Assembly (NCBI GenBank): GCA_019400425.1
Contig: JAFREE010000200.1
Coordinates: 1-36,961 of the forward strand
Length of the DNA: 36,961 nt
Direction of reading: 5' to 3'
Origin: Hymenochaete sp. R1
Taxonomy: Eukaryota > Basidiomycota > Agaricomycetes > Hymenochaetales > Hymenochaetaceae
Shown here: in pieces, positions 30,549-36,961 of the stretch
Position numbering within the stretch: position 1 is the stretch's first letter
How the letters are laid out: every line of letters begins with the position of its first letter
Notes under the pieces: model-generated
What the model was told of the DNA's origin: nothing
What the model saw: only the letters and a program-made list of their open reading frames with translations
The model's database searches: none
Translations under genes and position numbers: made by a program

Positions 30549-32297
30549 ATGGATGTCGATGTGGATTATGCACTGCTCACTCATGTCGAAGCCTATGAGT
30601 CCCTTCAGGAGGAGGTTTCAGGAGTACTCAGGGATGGAGTGTAGTCGAAAGAGTGACTGCAGACCCTGGGTTTCAAGCTCGACAGGTTTTTGGCGGAGTC
30701 TTCCGAGGTACGTCTTTTTTAAATGTCTGGAGACAGCGACAACTATCTAACAATTGTTTCAGTACATTCGCCATCTTATCCCGGAGCACTGGGACAATCT
30801 AAATCTGAATATCATCCGCATGCAACATGATGTGCGCCAGCAATATCAGGATTTGGTCGACAGAGGTCCCATGCAATGACCACAGCTGGTTTTTGATGTG
30901 CAGACTGGTGCTCTGGGGCGTCCACCCAAGCACATTGACAAGACATTTCTGGCTACCGTCAGCCAGTTTCTGGGAAAGAAGTGAATTGCCGCTTTTCTTG
31001 GAATCGATCCCAGAGTTGTGTGCAATGAGCAGAAGAGACTGGGCATACAGTGTTTCAGGGAGAGAGCAGGAAATGTGCAAGAGGAGGGCTACGTTGATTT
31101 CCTCGTCGCGGAGGCCTTAGCAAAGTACCCTGCATTTGGTTCGCGCATGTTGAAAACCGCTATCCAGATGGATACGACACTGGACGTTTTGTGAAAGCGA
31201 ATCCTCGACTCAATAGAAAGACAAGGATTCGTGAAGCAGACATTCGGAGCCCGCAGTATACCTCGGAGGCCGTACAGTGTCCCCGGTCTGAACTTGCTAT
31301 GGCACTACGACGGACAACATGGTACGCCATTTACCCGCTTTGCTGGGTAACAGTTCACTGATACCGTACTTAAGGACTCATAAAATGGGGGATCGTTATC
31401 CATGGTTTTGTCGATGGATTCTCGCGATACGTTGTAGGCCTTCGAGCCGCCAACAACAACAAGGCCGACACTGTACTCGACCTATTCCTGGATTCATGCA
31501 CTGAATATGGTGTTCCGGAAAGACTTTGAGGTGACCATGGAATGAAAAACATTAAGTTGGCAGCTTGGATGGACAAATTTTGGTTGATGGAAGTGTTTGC
31601 TTACATCTGGGGCAGGTACAATGCACAGAGTCTGTGGCGCCCGGGTAACATACTGATCTTTGGCAGATCGGTTTATAACACACGCATCGAATTGTTGTGG
31701 AAGTTCATGACCCTCCACGTTGGTCATTTTTGGAAGATTGCTTTCAAGGAACTCGAAAAGTGTCACGGCCTCAATGCTAACAATCTAGCCCATCACTGGT
31801 TACTTCATTTCCTCTTCCTCGACACCATTAACTCGGACTTGTCCCATTGGGCTGCAATTTGGAACAGCCATGTCATAGAACTTCAAGGTCAACAAAATGC
31901 AAAGCCCGTTGAAATGTATACAATGGAAACATTTTCTAATGGTGTGTGTGGAGACCTGCTGCCTTCTGATCGCCGTCCCATTCCTGTGTTGACGCCTGTT
32001 CTCAATCTACCTCCTGATGAGGTCCTTATGTTTGGGGTTGACTGACTGACAGTGCCCGACAATCAACTTTGGGACGCTGAGGAAGTCCTGACCTCCTGGG
32101 TCGGGATACGAGGTCTACCTGAGCACCTAAATCATGTCCCACTTTTTGGTCCCGCATCTGATCTCACAGAGGCAGAAGTGGGAGATCTCCATAGACAATG
32201 TGCCCAATGGACAGGGTGTAGAGACATGGCATCCATAACAAGTGCATGGCGAGAGGCTCTTTTCTCAGCAAGGGCCAGACACCCAACTTCCTTCTAG
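30549..32297 (+). pseudogene. IS3EU-like DDE integrase/transposase, three introns, seven stops
   Basis: Starts MDVDVDYALLTHVEAY at 30549. Introns 30708-30762, 31322-31374 and 31616-31666 all restore frame. Order: helical N-terminus; TGALGRPPKHID and a helix-turn-helix-like IAAFLGIDPRVV (about 30900-31020); VPGLNLLWHYDGQH joined by intron to GLIKWGIVIHGFVDGFSRYVVGL (first Asp region); GDHGMKN (second Asp, 31530-31550); and SVYNTRIELLW after intron 3 (Glu). The C-terminus is HHWLLHFLFL…LFGPASDLTEAEVG. Stops: TAG 30642 and TGA 30654, 30877, 30982, 31192, 31527, 32043. The 31527 TGA sits where the family has Arg before GDHG. This domain set (rve-like core in basidiomycete 'integrase core' proteins) is related to IS3EU elements. 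Dead copy. Confidence 0.78.
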
Positions 32298-32788
32298 AGA
32301 TTTCCTTTGAAGTTCTACCATACGCAGTCTCCCTCTCTCGTCTTTCATGCTCTGTGGTATTCATTAAGGCGTTCCATATTGCGCCCACCCTTTTTTTCGC
32401 ATTCATGCTTACCCATTCTTCTCTCGCAACTCGGGAAGCTTAGGTGATGTCATGGCGAGCGCCAGATGAAACACTCACTTTTTTTCATGAACATGCAGGA
32501 AGACAGGGCATATATTTATGGTTGCCATTCCGACCAAAGCGACATGCCGCCCATTCACACAACAGCCATGGACGGGCTTTGCACGGAGCTGGTTTTCCAC
32601 GGAGCTGGTAACCGGAACATCGAGGTGCAGACATGAGTTTTCACAATTCGATATGGGACTGGTATTTATACCGCAGGGTACCCTCTGCTAACCAGCCCAT
32701 ACCATTCAATATTTTCTAATTCATGCGACAGCTGTCGCCTTCTCGCTCATTTTTTCTATCTATTTCTTTCCCTTTTCCCATTGCCACT
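32298..32788 (+). promoter_or_regulatory. Intergenic and promoter of the gene at 32789
   Basis: No coding signal in 32298-32640. TATTTATA at 32663-32670, inside the palindrome GGTATTTATACC, is a good TATA candidate about 120 bp before the ATG. The leader is pyrimidine-rich (CTTTCCCTTTTCCC), as in strongly expressed basidiomycete genes. Confidence 0.5.
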
Positions 32789-35700
32789 ATGGCGCAAAAC
32801 GCCAACAATACCCCGCTCTATAGGCAGTATGGTGCCGCCACTTCTCCGCAACCAACTCAGAATGCCACCCCCTACTCATACAGCCCCCCCATTGGTGTGC
32901 CCTCAAACCCCCTACACCGTCAAGGAGCGTTTACGCAGCATCAGCTGGCGCCAATGACTGACGCCCAAATGCAAATACCTCCTGCAGTAACTCAGGAACC
33001 TCCTGCCCCAGTCCAAGGGTCACACACCCAGCCTTTTCGCTTGGTACAAGGGCATGCACTTACCGCGCAAGAAATGGATCTGGACACAAGTCCAACCTAT
33101 GCACGTCGAGGCAAGAGCATCCAACAAACACAAGCACACCCCCAGACACAGCGAACCTCAGCAGCTAGAGCTGGAGAAGGAATGGACGAGCAAGTGGAGA
33201 GTGTGATAGGTTCCGACTCTCTTCTTAACATCAGGCTGTGTACCCTGCCGCCAGAGAATATAAGATTTAGTCTTTGTTACATGGATGTGCTTTCTCTAGC
33301 TGACAGTGTCTCAATTTTTTTTTGGGGGGGGGGTGGGGGATGGTCGTTCAGGGAGGAAAACACATTGACCCAGTGGGCAATGGCATCACCGACGCCATCA
33401 GCATATGGTGTAACACATTCAACCTTATGGTCGACACGAAGGTCAATCCCAATGAGCCAATCGAAACTCTCTTCAAAATTGCTAAGGAGCATTTTGAAGG
33501 ACCTCCATGGTACTTCAAAGTCGTGCCTCATCACGCAGCTGACAGCATCGAAAACCTGTCCGAGGATCTGCTCATCGACATGGGTATCGGAAAAACTCCG
33601 AGAAAAGGAGGTTTCGGTAGGAGACTTCTTACCGCCGAATGGGAGCACGCAAAACAGCCCATTAAGGAGGTGATCAAGCAGTGGAAAATTCGGAAGGGTG
33701 ACGTTTTTGTGGACGCCGTCAGAACTACGCGTTTCAGACTTTTTTTAGGTAAGCATTGTTCTTCAATTACAGTTCCTGTTGACAACACTCTTTGGCTGCA
33801 TCCTTATGTTTTTTTAGTTGTGAAGCACAGTCCATTCTTGTGCATCTACAACAGGAAAGAGCATTCGTGTATAGCCGGGATTTTTTTTCGACAGTATGAC
33901 ATCAACGGCACAACAGCTCGTCGAGGTGTTAATGTAGGCCAATCAAGGCGCCGAGTCACACCGACTAGAAGCACTGAAGGGACAAGGGGTTCCGGAATCT
34001 CACCCTTTTGGGACTGCTCGGTAGTGGATTGCAAGCACCTCACTCAGCTTGAGTTAGATGAGCGAAGAAATGCACGCCTTCCCAATTTCACCAATATCCT
34101 AACGTCTACAGAGTCGTTGACTCTTGACAACCCAGCAGATGTGCAATTCATCGGTTTCGACAAAACTAATGACAGGAATGTTCCAACCGTCCCCGCCTCT
34201 CCGGTCCACAGCCCTATCGTCAACAATGCAGCAGAGGAGTTGGATGTAGTCACTGAGCTCCTGTCTCCTTCTGTAAGTGTCTTGCTGGAGTGTTTAGTTT
34301 TTTTTGTGCTGACTTTTGCTCCTTGCATCATTACAGACTCCCGCCACACTTTGCCCTCTTATTATTGATGATGAAGAACCAGCAGACCTAGAGTACAATC
34401 TGCACGCCTCGTTTGACAGGCGACACTGGCTCTTCAGAGTGAAGGAATGCATGTCTGGGATGTTGATCGGTGACCGCCCTGTTTTCAAGGTCCTCAATGC
34501 CGATAACCTTACACTGGCCATGCAAGCCGTCACAAAGTATGTTGACTAGGCTGTTCGTATGCGGAACTGCTGCACCATGGCTGACCCCAACAGTCTTTTT
34601 ACGTAGTGAGTCCCACAATGTTTTGTGTAACTTTATGTTCTTGTTTTAATCTGAGGGAATTTGTAGTGGAGCCCGAGCTGGAGATGGGCCCAGAATCGAA
34701 ATTATTGATGCTCTGCTCCATACCGTGTTTGTGAACCCTTCTGAGCAAGTTGATGGGTTTGTGGGATATGCTCCTACGGTACCTGCGCTTTTACAAGACT
34801 CCATTCCGTCTTCGCAGAAGAAGAAAATTGCCAAGCAAGGAATTATTTTTGACCTGGCTTTGATGTATGGTGTTTGGCCCTGCCGATTCAACCCTCTTGT
34901 TCTCCTTATTCTGTATAAGAAAGGTGACCTTCACGAAGTACCGGAAAGCATGATAAAGGCCATCTACCCACCCCTGCACAAAGCCATTCGCACTTTGTAC
35001 CACGCCTTCCCTTACATCAGTTCCGGCACAGAACTCCCAGAGTCTGAGAGAGATCATCTGGTGGAGTTTCGGGAAGCTAAAGCCTTATATGCTGAGGTAG
35101 TAGGCTCACAAGTAAGTCGATATTTTGCACCTGCTATATAAAGGGTGCTGCCGCTGAAACAGGTTTAGCTCCTGCTTATCGAAGATCTGGGCTACCTGGA
35201 GAGCGTTGTGAGTGCGATGGCAGTCAAATACATTCTCGGAGCGGCCGACATCACTTCGGTGGAGATGCTCGAGTTTATTTGGGGTGTCTTGTTACCCTGC
35301 CACATGGGTCGGTCTTTCCTCGCAGTAAGCCTTTTCTTGGTTTAGCTTCCAGATTCAGCAAAGACTCACTGGCCTCAGGAAGTTGAGGCTTTGTATCCTG
35401 GCGGTCTACCGTGCTTCTTAATGAGGGCTTCAATGCCTGTCCCAGTCTCACAAGCCATCGCCATCACTTATCATGACGGCTGTGGCGAATTGTTTTTCCA
35501 AAGAGGCCTGCTGGACTTCGGCATTTTGTGGGAGGAACTGACTCTCGAGACTATAGTTTCCAACTTTGTGAGTTCCCGTGAGGGACTGACCAAGGACGAG
35601 ATTTTGGATGGTCGTCTCCAGGATCTCTTTGGAGAGGCTATCGTCGAACTTGGTCCTGTGGATGTAGGGTTCCGTGGTCGGCTTCTATGCAAGATGGCTA

Positions 35701-36075
35701 CAAGTGCTCTTGCTGCGACTCTGGATAGGAGCAACATCTTCGTAAGCACATAGATTGTTATGGTTCTTTGGAATCTCAATTGATTCTGTGTTTCAGATCA
35801 CCCTGGACTTCTGGATCTCAATTGCAAAAAAGAATGAACTGAGAATGGGTTCGTTTATCAACGTTTTCATGCATCCCTTCTACACCAACTCCTGTCAAAC
35901 TCGTACTTCAATTCCAATCGACTTTTCCTTGGATCTCTCATTGGGATGGGTTCTCAACTTACGTACAAGTCCGACCGCAGACACGGTGAAGACTGCAGAA
36001 GCATTCTACATCCACATGGACTACTGGTTTCTTCATGGCTTATTGGCAAACTACGGCTCCTTTAACCTTTTATAA
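32789..36075 (+). CDS. Eight-exon gene, unrecognised protein; one internal TAG
   Basis: ATG 32789 (CACTATGGCG context). Exons: 32789-33274 (end uncertain), 33352-33748, 33818-34272, 34337-34602, 34667-35111, 35169-35324, 35379-35741, 35797-36075 (TAA). Every junction has GT-AG and keeps frame, total about 930 residues. The N-terminus is disordered, Gln/Pro/Thr-rich (PPAVTQEPPAPVQGSHTQPF). Exon 2 is globular (GKHIDPVGNGITDAISIW … IENLSEDLLIDMGIGKTP). Exon 4 has DRRHWLFRVKECMSGMLIGDRP. The exon 4/5 junction encodes GARAGDGPRIEIIDALL, recalling the GPRxEF-type segment of fungal HECT-like proteins, which is a weak hint. Exons 5-8 are helical/hydrophobic (GVWPCRFNPLVLLILY; EAFYIHMDYWFLHGLL). An in-frame TAG at 34547 is the only lesion. 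Either a very young pseudogene or a live gene with an unmodelled splice. I do not assign a function. Confidence 0.6.
33315..33339 (+). repeat. T9-G10-T-G5 homopolymer block at a splice acceptor
   Basis: T at 33315-33323, G at 33324-33333, T, then G at 33335-33339, lying 12 nt before the exon-2 acceptor (AG at 33350-33351). It occupies the position of the polypyrimidine tract. Confidence 0.9.
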
Positions 36076-36404
36076 AGTGGCCAAAGGTGTTTCCCCTTCT
36101 ACTTTATTCATTTAATCACAGATTCTAGTATGATAGCTTATCCATCTGCTTGTTGAGGACTTACCAATTGCTCTAATACATGTTATTTATCGTTATTGTT
36201 GTTATTGTGGACTCTAGAAGGCACGAGGATGAGGCAGGTCGTCGGAGTTGTCTTTTGATTGTATGTTCTTCTGTCGGCACAGAATATCCACAAAAGACTC
36301 CGACTCATTGTAATAGCCGTTCTTATTTTGCACTGTAATCTCGAGCCATGTGGCTTGCCAGAATTTGTGTGCGCAAACAGTTGCAGTTGTGGTTGTAGAC
36401 AGAG
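36076..36404. other. Intergenic; minus-strand ORF of doubtful status
   Basis: Likely the 3' UTR of the preceding gene up to about 36200. A minus-strand 77-codon ORF (36447-36214) with balanced composition (FWQATWLEITVQNKNGYY) ends here. It overlaps the plus-strand exon beginning near 36405 and I cannot tell which strand is real. Confidence 0.35.
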
Positions 36405-36841
36405 TTGAGTTCAACATTTGCGATAGTGGTCCCTCACGATCTGACAAAGTATACAGACTTTCAGAGCCGGCTCAGTGGTGTCAAAGGCCTTGCAGTCGCA
36501 TATCCAGTCAACCTATTCATGGCTCTTTGCACCAAACACAAGCCTAGATGTACCTGTTATGAGCTCAAGCTTGTGTTTCACGGCTCGATGCTAAAGTATG
36601 AAGGCGGTCCCCGAGACATCGATATAAATAGAATTCCACATGACCCAACTCCGGCGTGAATCAACCATGGATTCATTATCCTGCTCCTAACTTTAGACAG
36701 GAAACTCATCAAGTACATGCTTCCGAGTCCAGTAGACGCACTCAGAACTCAGATCCCATCGTACAAGTCGTGTAGTATTCAGGCGTTTCCAGTCGACGAG
36801 ACTCTTTTGCTGAGGCTGACCAACCCTGAGGACTTCGACAC
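36405..36841 (+). pseudogene. Unrecognised gene fragment truncated by an LTR
   Basis: Two exons: about 36405-36655 (VPHDLTKYTDFQSRL … YELKLVFHGSMLKYEGGPRDIDI) and 36701-36841, joined by a 45-nt intron (GTGAATC…TTTAGACAG) with a CTAAC branch site. The second exon (KLIKYMLPSPVDAL … VDETLLLRLTNPEDFDT) runs into the family-A LTR. No stop in either exon. The upstream boundary is likely an acceptor (GTTGTAG or GTAGACAG) after a TAG. No family recognised. It appears to be an ordinary spliced gene, recently broken. Confidence 0.45.
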
Positions 36842-36961
36842 TGTTACGGTTCAACACCGTTCATACGCTTAGTCAAGCTTACCTGCTTACTTCATTTCTT
36901 TCTTTGTCATCTTCTTCTTTGTATTTCCATAACATTCCGTGCACATGATCGCATGTGATCA
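36842..36961 (+). mobile_element. LTR, family A, first 120 bp (runs off the window)
   Basis: Starts TGTTACGGTTCAACACCGTTC and aligns along its length with 546-664, including the TTTCTTTGTCATC-TTCTTCTTTGTATTTCC block. Same strand as the copy at 546. Whether it is solo or the 5' LTR of a full element cannot be seen. Confidence 0.85.

Noticed and set aside
36214..36447. Minus-strand 77-codon ORF with plausible composition
   Set aside because: Overlaps the spliced plus-strand exon at 36405, no start-site or splice support, no family match; kept only as a note.
1..36961. CRISPR array, prokaryotic operon or phage content
   Set aside because: No regularly spaced repeats and no prokaryotic gene organisation; introns and LTR elements show a eukaryotic genome.

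Overview
The window looks like a transposon-rich, gene-poor stretch of a basidiomycete (Agaricomycete-type) nuclear genome. The evidence is short GT-AG introns of about 42-77 nt, Ty3/gypsy and Ty1/copia retroelement remnants, a KDZ-type transposase, an IS3EU-like DDE transposase, a Crinkler-like NTPase-nuclease gene and a RING-finger gene, all eukaryotic. I cannot name the genus. There is no operon structure. Most genes are decayed, and the in-frame stops are overwhelmingly TGA, which suggests CpG deamination of CGA codons.

Layout. 1-2560: a minus-strand gypsy gag/protease remnant next to an LTR (family A), then low-complexity remnants. 3900-15830: one long plus-strand array of decayed coding sequence (KDZ transposase; an acidic-repeat protein; several unrecognised ORFs; a possible cupin/JmjC-like fragment; a Ulp1-like peptidase; further unrecognised exons). 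It is interrupted by solo LTRs of families C, D, A (with an E-type LTR nested inside) and B, all but one with perfect 5-bp target-site duplications. At three insertions the host reading frame resumes exactly on the other side. 16180-16752: exons of a small RING-finger gene. 17387-17775: an LTR-like promoter block. 18790-20983: minus-strand gypsy pol (RNase H, integrase, chromodomain) split by a second family-B solo LTR. 20989-23591: a family-C LTR followed by a gag-like ORF and a truncated copia integrase/RT. 23600-24860: short repeats, a hairpin, a tRNA-Gly-like half and an ABCE1/RLI1 fragment.

24867-29222 holds a Crinkler-like P-loop NTPase plus PD-(D/E)XK-type nuclease gene with traceable introns but five in-frame TGA codons. 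30549-32297 is an IS3EU-like transposase with three introns and seven stops. 32789-36075 is the best-preserved gene: eight exons, one internal TAG, no family I recognise with confidence. A further exon pair (about 36405-36841) is cut by a family-A LTR that runs off the right end.

The genes do not form a pathway. The region reads as a graveyard in which retroelements of at least five LTR families inserted into older DNA transposons, mostly collapsed to solo LTRs, and decayed. The right third keeps effector-like and transposase genes with good splice sites.
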